From contig NZ_CP051680.1 of assembly GCF_012849095.1 (NCBI RefSeq), positions 7,606,001-7,670,000 on the forward strand: a stretch of DNA of 64,000 nucleotides, written 5' to 3'. The stretch is from Cohnella herbarum. Its GTDB lineage: Bacteria; Bacillota; Bacilli; Paenibacillales; Paenibacillaceae. The position numbers and the translations under genes were made by a program. The notes below the pieces were generated by a model. That model worked only from the letters and a program-made list of their open reading frames with translations, ran no database searches and was not told where the DNA came from. Below are positions 1-7,396 of the stretch, in pieces; positions within the stretch are counted from its first letter, which is position 1; each line of letters begins with the position of its first letter.

Positions 1-2322
1 GCGCTTCTCGACATAACGGGTATCCTTCAACGCATGGTAAGTTTCCGCTTTCTCCACGACGACGGCAGCGTTATATTCCGGTATGCCCGCATGAGGTTCA
101 TACACGCCTTTAGGCAACACCACGTTTCCTTCCGGCCAATAAAGCTCGATGTTACCCGCGGCAATATCTTCGAATTTCGCCCTTCCGTGGAAAACGCCAT
201 AGCGATTGTAGGCGACAACGGCATCGCCCTCGCGGATGCCCAGCTTTCCGGCGTCTCCCGATTCGATCAGCACGTCGTAACGTTCTGCCCCGTTGAATGG
301 GTCGGTCTCGCCGTACACCATCGAATTAAATTGCTTGCCGCGGCGGGTCGTCGCGTAGAACTGGCCTTCCGGCTTGCGGAGCTCGGGAAGCTCGATCGGG
401 AGCAAACGGCCTTTGCCGTCCTTCGTCGGACAAACTCCTTCCTCGCACAGCCATGCGCCGCCCCATTGAAATACGTCTCCCTGCTTGGAGAGATGTTGAA
501 TGCCGTCGTAATTAGGAGAAGCCTTGGCAATTTCCTCCCGGATATGCGCCGTGTTGTTGAACGCGATCGCTTGGCTATTCTCCGGTTTAACACGGGCGGC
601 CAGCTCGGCATAGATGGCCCACTCCGGTCTCGCTTCGCCGATTCGCGGGCCGGCGATCTCCGGGGAGAAGTAAACCATTCGTTCCGTGGAAGTGGATGTT
701 CCGCCGCCCGGCTGTTCATAGCGCGTCATGGCGGGAAGTACCCAAACCTCTTCCAGGGCATCTGCCAATGTCGAAGTGTTTAACACAATGTCTTGATGGA
801 CGCGGAGTTCGACGTTTTCCAAGCAGCTTCGAACGAATTCCGGCTCAGGCATCGTCTCCAGAAAATTACCGCCCGACGTGTAGAACAGTTTCAGCTTGCG
901 CTCGTGATCGTCGGGAAGCAAGGCGTTCTCAAGCGATACGCCGACGATATCCCCTTGCCATTTCGGAAGCTCGAACCCCCATAATTGTTCGATCCGCTCG
1001 ATGTCTTTGCCGTAAAACTCTCCGCCCGGCAAGCTGAACGGATCGGCCCCCATCTCGCCGGAGCCCTGAACTCCGCTATGTCCGCGGATCGGCATGACCC
1101 CGCAGTGTTCGCGTCCTAGGAAGCCTCGAAGCAACGCCAAATTCGCGACTTGCGAAATGTTGTCCGTTCCGAAGCGATGTTGCGTAAGTCCCATGCTCCA
1201 GACGAACACCCCGGACCGCGAGCTTGCAAGCAACCGGGCGAACTCCTCGATGCGATCGCGGGACAAGCCGGAGGAACGTTCCAACGTCTCCCAGTCCTGA
1301 CGGCCTACATGCGCTTGCAGATACTCGTACCCTACGGCGTGCGCGTTAACGAAATCATGGTCGATCGCGGAACCTGGCGCGACGGCCTCCATTTCAAACC
1401 ATGCCTTCATAATTCCGTTCATGAAGGCGATGTCCCCGCCGATATTGACCTGGTAGAAGTCGTCGGCGAGTTTAGTCCCGAACAGAGCGGATTCCGGAAT
1501 GGAAGGAATCCAATAGCCTTCCATCGCGGGTTCGCGGTAAGGATTGATGACGATGATTTTCGTCCCTTTGCGTTTGGCCGCGTACATGTATTTCGTGGAC
1601 ACCGGCTGATTGTTGGCGGCTACGCTGCCCCAGAACACAAGAACGTCGGTACCGATCCAATCCTTGTAATTGCAACTCGAAGCGCCGATTCCGAGCGAGC
1701 GTTTAAGCGCGGTCTTGGAAGGGGAGTGGCAAATTCGCGATGCGTTATCGATATTGTTCGTTCCGATATAACGGGCCGCTTTCGCCGCGGCGTAATAAGA
1801 TTCGTTCGTAATGCCTCGGGCAGTAAGATAGAAAGCGAGCTGCTTCGGATCGATGCCCCGGATTTTCGACGCGATTCGGTCAAGCGCCTCATCCCAAGTC
1901 GCTCGCCGGAACGAACAATCTCCTTTGCCCCGAACCATAGGATAGGGTATCCGTCCTAGATCCCGAAGCCGGGTGCTGTCCATCTTGCGCAGTTCGTCAA
2001 TATCCGAATGCAGCACTTCCGATTTGATCGCGGGCATCGTGTTCAGCCGCAACACGTTCAACCTCGTCGTGCACAGATGCGGCCCCGTCAGCGTCTGGTC
2101 GTACAAACCGGAGACGCCGAGCGCGCATCCGTCGCACACTCCCTGCGTCAAAATCCGATAAGCATAAGGCAGATTATCTCGATTGGTCCACATCACTTTC
2201 ATCGTATCGCGAATATGTTTCGGCTTGATCTTGCCGAGTCCGAACGGCACTTTGCTTACCCATAACTTCGAATCGGGCCGTCCGGGCAGCTTGATTCTGC
2301 CGGAATGTTTCGTTGTTCCCAT
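1..2322 (-). CDS. FdhF/YdeP-family molybdopterin oxidoreductase (formate dehydrogenase-like), 3' end outside window
   Basis: The minus strand is open from an ATG at 2322 to the window edge, giving 774 codons with no stop. A GGAGG lies just upstream (2330-2334). The N-terminus has a CDGCALG motif (about residues 65-71) but not the full four-cysteine FeS motif of classic formate dehydrogenases. Around residue 198 the sequence RICHSPS aligns with the active-site selenocysteine-His of E. coli FdhF, so Cys198 is the likely molybdenum ligand and His199 the catalytic base. The rest reads as a bis-MGD oxidoreductase of the YdeP type (TRGITNESYYA, FWGSVAANNQPVS). Members are annotated as putative formate dehydrogenases, but the substrate is often unproven. 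A hairpin with a T-run lies in the leader, so attenuation is possible. The C-terminal residues are not in the window. Confidence 0.9.
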   Translation of the reverse strand, partial: MGTTKHSGRIKLPGRPDSKLWVSKVPFGLGKIKPKHIRDTMKVMWTNRDNLPYAYRILTQGVCDGCALGVSGLYDQTLTGPHLCTTRLNVLRLNTMPAIKSEVLHSDIDELRKMDSTRLRDLGRIPYPMVRGKGDCSFRRATWDEALDRIASKIRGIDPKQLAFYLTARGITNESYYAAAKAARYIGTNNIDNASRICHSPSKTALKRSLGIGASSCNYKDWIGTDVLVFWGSVAANNQPVSTKYMYAAKRKGTKIIVINPYREPAMEGYWIPSIPESALFGTKLADDFYQVNIGGDIAFMNGIMKAWFEMEAVAPGSAIDHDFVNAHAVGYEYLQAHVGRQDWETLERSSGLSRDRIEEFARLLASSRSGVFVWSMGLTQHRFGTDNISQVANLALLRGFLGREHCGVMPIRGHSGVQGSGEMGADPFSLPGGEFYGKDIERIEQLWGFELPKWQGDIVGVSLENALLPDDHERKLKLFYTSGGNFLETMPEPEFVRSCLENVELRVHQDIVLNTSTLADALEEVWVLPAMTRYEQPGGGTSTSTERMVYFSPEIAGPRIGEARPEWAIYAELAARVKPENSQAIAFNNTAHIREEIAKASPNYDGIQHLSKQGDVFQWGGAWLCEEGVCPTKDGKGRLLPIELPELRKPEGQFYATTRRGKQFNSMVYGETDPFNGAERYDVLIESGDAGKLGIREGDAVVAYNRYGVFHGRAKFEDIAAGNIELYWPEGNVVLPKGVYEPHAGIPEYNAAVVVEKAETYHALKDTRYVEKR

Positions 2323-2349
2323 GTGGATTCCTCCGTTTACATTCGCATC

Positions 2350-2410
2350 GAAAAATAAAAAAACCGCCAAGTCTATGAGTCTTCGCGTAGAAGAGTTCAA
2401 GTCTTGCGGT
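2350..2410 (-). promoter_or_regulatory. Leader hairpin with T-run (possible attenuator or riboswitch expression platform) before the FdhF-like gene
   Basis: Read on the minus strand, arms ACCGCAAG (2403-2410) and CTTGGCGGT (about 2363-2371) pair with one bulged base, enclose a smaller CTTC/GAAG hairpin, and run directly into seven T residues and then ATTTTT. This looks like an intrinsic terminator, but it sits about 30 bases upstream of the FdhF-like start and is preceded by roughly 100 bases without a gene. It could terminate the upstream minus-strand gene (2517-2879) or act as a switchable attenuator. I could not match the upstream part to a known riboswitch class. Confidence 0.55.
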
Positions 2411-2516
2411 TAGTCCCTTGCAGGTGCGCTGCCGGGTTCCAATCCAATTATGCCATAAGCGTAGTTTTGTGCCATTCTCCGGCTGACAAATTGCTTGCAC
2501 TCTTATTTTAGAGCGC

Positions 2517-2879
2517 CTAGGCGGAGCCGAACTTGCTTTGCAAATCCGAGTCGAACACGAAGATCGACATTCCGAAGTCTTTGTCCACGTCGATATCGAG
2601 ATACAGATCGAGAAATTTCGCGCCTAACAGCGCTTCCATTTCAACGGGCGGGTGTTTACGGTAAATTTCTTTTACCCACAAAGTACGTGCATCGCGAACC
2701 ATGCTTTTCCCGTCTTGCGCGGAAACCATGAATTTCTCGACTGAAGACAGGTTGCCTTCCATCTCGCAGATTGCCCAGTTTTTGCAGAACGTCGTGACGA
2801 TCCGGCTAGGCCCTTTGCCCATGTGCCGTTTCCGGTAGGCTTTGACAAGATTGCTGAATTCGGCTTCGTATCGGTTCAT
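2517..2879 (-). CDS. MpsC/DUF2294-family small protein
   Basis: The gene encodes a 120-residue soluble protein starting MNRYEAEFSNLVKAYRKRHM. The conserved N-terminal MGKGP motif (about residues 20-24), the RTLWVKEIY stretch and the acidic, cysteine-poor middle fit the DUF2294 family, now named after MpsC of the Na+-translocating membrane-potential-generating system. No membrane segment is visible. A GAGGG ribosome binding site precedes the ATG. It lies upstream of and co-directional with the FdhF-like oxidoreductase, with a 194-base gap, and such small proteins often sit near redox genes, but the role here is unknown. Family assignment is from recognition of the motif pattern, not from a search. 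Confidence 0.75.
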   Translation of the reverse strand: MNRYEAEFSNLVKAYRKRHMGKGPSRIVTTFCKNWAICEMEGNLSSVEKFMVSAQDGKSMVRDARTLWVKEIYRKHPPVEMEALLGAKFLDLYLDIDVDKDFGMSIFVFDSDLQSKFGSA

Positions 2880-3164
2880 CGCTGTCCCTCGTTAAACCTC
2901 AGGGCCGGTGGCAGGAACGCTGCTCCGTGGCAAGAGGCGTTGATAAGATCATCTTAACAATAGAACGTATATATCGGCAATCCTTTGTTCTAAAAAACAA
3001 GGCTTGCTTTCCGAATACGGGCTGCTTTATCCTTGCTATACTGAATGGTTCTTCACCCGAATGCTAATGGAAGCGCATTCATTGGTGTGCGAGCTGCATC
3101 TAATGAAACGGTTGAAGGACGAGCGAAATAGCGGTTCTGAGCACCGTTGATCGGCCGAAAATCG
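2880..3164. other. Gene-free stretch between MpsC-like gene and IS element, with an orphan cre-like site
   Basis: No convincing coding sequence is present. A 15-base match to the degenerate CcpA cre consensus WTGNAANCGNWNNCW lies at 3067-3081 (ATGGAAGCGCATTCA), with no intact gene within 180 bases downstream. The last 44 bases (3121-3164) are one copy of the 51-bp repeat that continues after the IS element. The site may once have controlled the downstream sensor-regulator region before the insertion. Confidence 0.4.
3121..3164. repeat. Left fragment of 51-bp repeat array 1, separated by the IS256 insertion
   Basis: This stretch is nearly identical to the units at 4580-5004: GAGCGAAATAGCG, then CTGAGCACCGTTGAT, then CGGCCGAAAATCG. 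It ends exactly at the left inverted repeat of the IS element, so the element split the array. Confidence 0.85.
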
Positions 3165-4571
3165 ATGATGTAAAGTAGTCTGTGTACCAACATTTGGAGC
3201 CTTAACAGGCAACAAAAAAGTAGGGTATCCTCGGGATTACGACATCACCAAGAAGGAGCCCTACTCGATGACTACTATATCCGAAAATGCGTACGACAAT
3301 CTACTTGAAAATGCTGTAAAAAAGCTGTTGCAGGAGAAGCTAGAACTGCTCATGCGTGAAGAAATTAAGAACTACATGCTTAACGAGCAACAGGATCAGC
3401 GAAACAGTCGTAATGGTCACTACAAGCGTACGTTCCAAACCCGTTACGGAACCATAAACGAACTCCAAGTTCCTCGCGACCGTAAAGGCACTTTTCAAAC
3501 GCGTTTGTTCCAACCCTACCAACGTAGGGAAGGCTGGTTGGAAGAGGCCATCATTCATATGTACAAAGGCGGAATGAGCACACGCGAAGTTGCCAAGTTC
3601 ATCGAGAGCATGTTCGGTACTCAGTACTCTCCGACCACCATCAGTAACATTACACAGACGGTTATGGAAGACATCGAACAGTGGCAGAAGCGCCCGTTAG
3701 AGAAACGCTACTCCGTTATCTATTTGGACGGGCTCTATGTTAAGCTCAAACGTAATACAGTCAGTAGCGAGGCTGTTTACTTGGTCATGGGTATCGACGA
3801 GAAAGGGATACGTCAAATTCTAGGATTTTACGTCGGTGGCCAAGAGAGTTCTAACGTTTGGAAAGAGGTCTTAATTGACTTAAAGAACCGCGGAGCAACC
3901 GAAGTGCTAGTTGGCGTTTTTGACGGGCTACCTGGACTTGAGGAAGCTTTTCGAGCAGTGTATCCTCAGGCCGATGTGCAGCATTGTATCGTCCATAAAG
4001 TGAGAAGTACCTTTCCAAAAATTCGAGTCAACGATAAAACCGAGTTTCTCGAAGATTTGAAGGGTGTATACACGGCATTTGATGGCGATGTAGCTTTGGC
4101 GGTCTTCGATGGGTTCAAAGCCAAATGGAGCAAGCAATATCCGAAGGAAGTGAAGTCGTGGGAGGAACAACTCCCGACATTACTGACCTTCTACAAGTTC
4201 CCAGCACTCACACGACCTGCGATTTACACTTCGAACCCCATTGAACGGACGAACAAAGAGTTACGCAAGCGCCTGAAGCCAATGAATAGTCTAACTAACA
4301 TTGAAGCAGCAGAGAAAATCATCTACCTCCAATCCCTAGACTACAATGAGAAATGGTGCGGAAGAGCAATTCGAGGCTTTGTAGACCCGGACACCAAAGC
4401 AGCATTTGAGAAGATGTACACTGAGAAATATTCAAGACAAAAGACTTAAAGCTGTAGCTCCCGCGCCTTCGCTTGAGCTACGCGCCTCAAGTCACACGAC
4501 CTTAAACAAATTGATTTTTTCTATCCATCGTCCCGATGGAAAAACCTACTACACAGACTACTTGACGCTAC
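3165..4571 (+). mobile_element. IS256-family insertion sequence, about 1.4 kb
   Basis: Imperfect terminal inverted repeats of 22 bases (17 identical) lie at 3165-3186 and 4550-4571; both share the core AAGTAGTCTGTGTA. The flanking bases CCGAAAATCG occur at 3155-3164 and 4572-4581. That is the expected direct repeat made on insertion (IS256 elements make 8-9 bases); the extra bases could be chance or part of the repeat unit. The single intact transposase gene suggests a recent or active copy. A stem-loop with arms GTAGCTC and GAGCTAC follows the transposase stop. Confidence 0.85.
3268..4449 (+). CDS. IS256-family (mutator-type) transposase
   Basis: The gene encodes a full-length 393-residue DDE transposase. 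The helical N-terminus (KKLLQEKLELLMREEIKNY) is followed by RNGHYKRTF and the IS256 hallmark VPRDRKGTF. The catalytic acids appear in IYLDGLYVKL (about Asp154), GVFDGLPGLEEAF (about Asp219) and NPIERTNKELRKR (Glu about 326). The frame is intact, and AAGGAG precedes the ATG by about 10 bases. It catalyses cut-and-paste or copy-out transposition of its own element. It is the only mobile-element gene in the window. Confidence 0.95.
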   Translation: MTTISENAYDNLLENAVKKLLQEKLELLMREEIKNYMLNEQQDQRNSRNGHYKRTFQTRYGTINELQVPRDRKGTFQTRLFQPYQRREGWLEEAIIHMYKGGMSTREVAKFIESMFGTQYSPTTISNITQTVMEDIEQWQKRPLEKRYSVIYLDGLYVKLKRNTVSSEAVYLVMGIDEKGIRQILGFYVGGQESSNVWKEVLIDLKNRGATEVLVGVFDGLPGLEEAFRAVYPQADVQHCIVHKVRSTFPKIRVNDKTEFLEDLKGVYTAFDGDVALAVFDGFKAKWSKQYPKEVKSWEEQLPTLLTFYKFPALTRPAIYTSNPIERTNKELRKRLKPMNSLTNIEAAEKIIYLQSLDYNEKWCGRAIRGFVDPDTKAAFEKMYTEKYSRQKT

Positions 4572-5004
4572 CCGAAAATCGGGTGGCGGAACGAAATAGC
4601 GGGTCTGAGCACCGTTGATCGGCCGAAAATCGGGTGGCGGAGCGAAATAGCGGTTCTGAGCACCGTTGATTGACCGGAAATCGGGTGGTGGAGCGAAATA
4701 GCGGGTCTGAGCACCGTTGATCAGCCGAAAATCGGGTGGCGGAGCGAAATAACGGGTCTGAGCACCGTTGATTGACCGGAAATCGGGTGGCGGAGCAAAA
4801 TAGCGGGTCTGAGCACCGTTGATTGACCGGAAATCGGGTGGTGGAGCGAAATAGCGTGTCTGAGCACCGTTGATCGGCCGGAAATCGGGTGGCGGAGCGA
4901 AATAGCGTGTCTGAGCACCGTTGATTGACCGGAAATCGGGTGGCGGAGCGAAATAGCGGTTCTGAGCACCGTTGATCGGCCGAAAATCGGGTGGCGGAGC
5001 GAAA
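4572..5004. repeat. Array 1: tandem 51-bp repeats (8 full units plus partial ends)
   Basis: Units begin at 4580, 4631, 4682, 4733, 4784, 4835, 4886 and 4937, each exactly 51 bases, with a truncated unit at 4988-5004. Typical segments are CGGGTGGCGGAGCGAAATAG, CTGAGCACCGTTGAT and CCGAAAATCGG. The last forms a 4-bp hairpin (CCGA/TCGG, loop AAA). Units differ by a few substitutions only, so there are no spacers. The long minus-strand reading frame across it is a by-product of the period being divisible by three. The array precedes the sensor kinase at 5151. Confidence 0.9.
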
Positions 5005-5150
5005 GTGTGCTACAAGCCGTTGGTTAGATTTCGAGAAAAAGCGCGATGCAAGCCGCTGAGTGCGGACTAATTGGTTGGATAGAGTGCCATATAGCGGCAA
5101 AAGTGAGAGAATATCCTGCTACATGCTGCATGAGAAAGAGGAGGAAAACC

Positions 5151-6974
5151 GTGTTCGGTCATTGGAACCGCATGTCCCGCTCGTTCTTCGGGCGATTGCA
5201 GTGGAAGCTTTTCGTCTTTTTCCTGATTCTGACCGTCATTCCGGCGATCTTGATCGGATATGTTCTATACAACAACGCTTATAAAGCCATTGAAGAGAAA
5301 ACCGGACTTTATTCGGAGCAGATCATGGTTCAGTCGGCTGGGCGGCTAGACGCTTTGCTTACGGGAATCGAGGATATTAGCCTCCAAATGGTGTCCGCGG
5401 TCGATATTCAGCAGCTCATCAAGGAAATATCCGAGAATGACGACGTCGCTACGGAAGCTAAGTCGGCCGCCAAACTGAAGATGAAGCTAGGTCAAATCCT
5501 AAGCTCGAAGCGCGAGATCGTGGGAGCGCAGGTTCTGATGGCGGAAAAGGATTTGGCGATAACGTCGGGAGAAACGATGGTGTCCGCCGATTACAAGTTG
5601 TCGAATGAATATACGCAGGCGATGAGCAGACCCGAACCGGTATATTGGAGGGGAACGATTCGCAATCAAAGTCCCTCGATGCTGTACGAGTATTTAACGA
5701 CGCTCACGCGCAAAATCTACGATCCTTCCAGCGGCATGGTGATGGGAACTCTCGTGCTGGGAACGAAAGAGTTCGCGCTAGCGGATACGTTCTCCTACAT
5801 CGATCTAGGTCCTAACGGGTTCGTTTTTATTATGGACAAGGAAGGCAAGGTCGTCTCCCATCTGAGCAAGAAGAAGCTGACGAAACCGGCGGAATATTCG
5901 TTCGTCCCGCAGATCGTCCATTCCGGCGAAGGCGACAACCGTATATTCTCCTCGGATTTGGACGGGCAGAAATTCATGATCACGTACGCCAAGTCGACTG
6001 CGACCGGATGGTATGTCGTCAGCGCAATCCCGTATTCGTATCTGATGGAAAGGATCGTCTCCGTAGGGAAGTTCGCTATCCAACTGGACGTTGTCCTGTT
6101 CTTATTGGCGATTCTGATCTCCTTGTTAATCTCCATCAGCATCTCGAGACCGGTGCAAAGACTCGTCGCGGCGATGGGCAAGGTCGAAGGCGGAGATCTG
6201 AAAGTATTCGTCAATCTGAAGAGCAACAATGAGATCGGAGTGCTCGGCAATAGCTTCAATCGGATGCTCAAACGGATCAACCAGTTGATCGATAGAGTCT
6301 ACGAGGCGGAGATTTTGCAGAAAGACGCCGAAATCAAGGCGCTGCAATCGCAGATCAATCCCCACTTTCTGTACAATACGTTATCCGTTATCGACAGCAT
6401 CGCGACGGTGAAGCAGGAGAAAGAGATTAGCGCCATCACTCAAATGCTAGCGGATATATTCCGATACAGCACGAACGGCAACGACGTGGCCACGATCGAG
6501 GAAGAAGTCGGTCAATTGCAGCGCTACTTGCATATTCAGAAGACCAGGTACGGAGAAGATTTGCGTTGGCAATTTATCATCGACCCGAACGTCCGCGAAT
6601 GCAAGATCGTGAAGCTATTGCTTCAACCCATCGTGGAAAACTCCGTCATACACGGCATCCGCAAAGCCGGTACGATCAAAGTCATCATTCTGCCAAGCGG
6701 GGACAATCTATCGATCGCGGTGGAAGATAACGGTTCCGGGATGACGGAAGAGGAGCTGACGGCGTTAATCGAAAGGTTGGAAACATCGTCAAACCGTCTT
6801 CGCAGCAAAACCGACGGGGGCTCGCACATCGGGCTCGCGAACGTTTGTCACCGAATTAAGAGCTTCTACGGAGAAGCGTTCGGGTTAACGATCGTAAGCT
6901 CGGAGGGATTAGGGACGAAGGTGACGATCACGATTCCTATCGTGCGAGAGGCAGAGCAAAACGATGAACGATGA
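5151..6974 (+). CDS. YesM-type sensor histidine kinase (two-component system 1)
   Basis: I chose the GTG at 5151, since AGAGGAGG lies 7 bases upstream; the frame is open further upstream to 5046 but that part has no ribosome site and runs toward the repeat array. The protein of 607 residues has a membrane helix at about 16-38, an extracellular Cache-like sensor, a second helix at about 305-327, HAMP, and the His_kinase domain with QSQINPHFLYNTL (His405), then an ATPase domain with VEDNGSGMTEEEL and the GLANVCHRI box. YesM kinases sense extracellular carbohydrates or the loaded binding protein and phosphorylate a YesN regulator. The likely partner is at 7397, but a minus-strand gene lies between. 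Confidence 0.92.
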   Translation: MFGHWNRMSRSFFGRLQWKLFVFFLILTVIPAILIGYVLYNNAYKAIEEKTGLYSEQIMVQSAGRLDALLTGIEDISLQMVSAVDIQQLIKEISENDDVATEAKSAAKLKMKLGQILSSKREIVGAQVLMAEKDLAITSGETMVSADYKLSNEYTQAMSRPEPVYWRGTIRNQSPSMLYEYLTTLTRKIYDPSSGMVMGTLVLGTKEFALADTFSYIDLGPNGFVFIMDKEGKVVSHLSKKKLTKPAEYSFVPQIVHSGEGDNRIFSSDLDGQKFMITYAKSTATGWYVVSAIPYSYLMERIVSVGKFAIQLDVVLFLLAILISLLISISISRPVQRLVAAMGKVEGGDLKVFVNLKSNNEIGVLGNSFNRMLKRINQLIDRVYEAEILQKDAEIKALQSQINPHFLYNTLSVIDSIATVKQEKEISAITQMLADIFRYSTNGNDVATIEEEVGQLQRYLHIQKTRYGEDLRWQFIIDPNVRECKIVKLLLQPIVENSVIHGIRKAGTIKVIILPSGDNLSIAVEDNGSGMTEEELTALIERLETSSNRLRSKTDGGSHIGLANVCHRIKSFYGEAFGLTIVSSEGLGTKVTITIPIVREAEQNDER

Positions 6975-7000
6975 TTTGTCGTAAAGATCGCATTTTGCGC

Positions 7001-7031
7001 AATAAAAAAGCTCTCATCTAAGAGAGCTTTG
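7001..7031 (-). terminator. Intrinsic terminator of the small zinc-ribbon gene
   Basis: On the minus strand arms AAAGCTCTC and GAGAGCTTT pair over a 5-base loop and are followed by TTTTT. It lies 35 bases past the stop of the gene at 7066-7266. It also faces the end of the kinase gene, but the plus strand lacks a T-run. Confidence 0.8.
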
Positions 7032-7065
7032 ACGGGACGATCCTAACTCTTAGGGGAGAAGGGGA

Positions 7066-7266
7066 CTAACCTTCAGAATCAGGTTTCGACATAAACCATG
7101 AGATATGAGTACACCTTTCACAGATCAGGATGGCTGCATCTTTATTCGCCCAATCAAGTCCAAACAATGACATCCCGGTAGTGTTTAACTTTTTGTAATC
7201 AAGCTTAAAAGTATCATTCCGGCAGCAGGGGCAGGAAATTGGTGCTCCATTAGCACTGTATCTCAT
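7066..7266 (-). CDS. Small putative zinc-ribbon protein
   Basis: The gene encodes 66 residues starting MRYSANGAPISCPCCRND. AGGAG sits 9 bases before the ATG at 7266, so I prefer this over the in-frame TTG at 7275, which abuts the ribosome site. Two cysteine pairs, CPCC and CERC, spaced about 38 residues apart, suggest a zinc ribbon. I do not recognise a named family. It is on the strand opposite to the kinase and regulator genes between which it lies and has its own terminator. Confidence 0.7.
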   Translation of the reverse strand: MRYSANGAPISCPCCRNDTFKLDYKKLNTTGMSLFGLDWANKDAAILICERCTHISWFMSKPDSEG

Positions 7267-7396
7267 GGGTAACAACTCCTCATATCTAGTGGCGGTGGCT
7301 ACTCGGAAGAAGATATGCTATTAAGTTTATCACAAGTCATTGCACAGTTCGATAATATTGCCTAACATCCGTTAAAGAGAGAGGGGTTTTCTTACT

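Noticed and set aside
34..1959. Plus-strand frames of up to 269 codons opposite the FdhF-like gene
   Set aside because: The minus strand encodes a recognisable molybdopterin oxidoreductase with a good ribosome site; plus-strand frames are shadows.
2411..2516. Known riboswitch class upstream of the FdhF-like gene
   Set aside because: I compared by memory with Moco, THF, c-di-GMP and ZTP motifs and saw no convincing match, so I report only a structured leader.
4558..5100. Minus-strand 180-codon frame with a 17-residue repeat
   Set aside because: It is array 1 read as protein. The period of 51 is divisible by three, so a frame without stops stays open; there is no ribosome site and it overlaps the IS end and the kinase upstream region.
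5046..5150. Longer N-terminus of the sensor kinase at 5151
   Set aside because: The upstream part has no ribosome site, lies near the end of the repeat array, and puts 35 hydrophilic and Cys-rich residues before the membrane helix.
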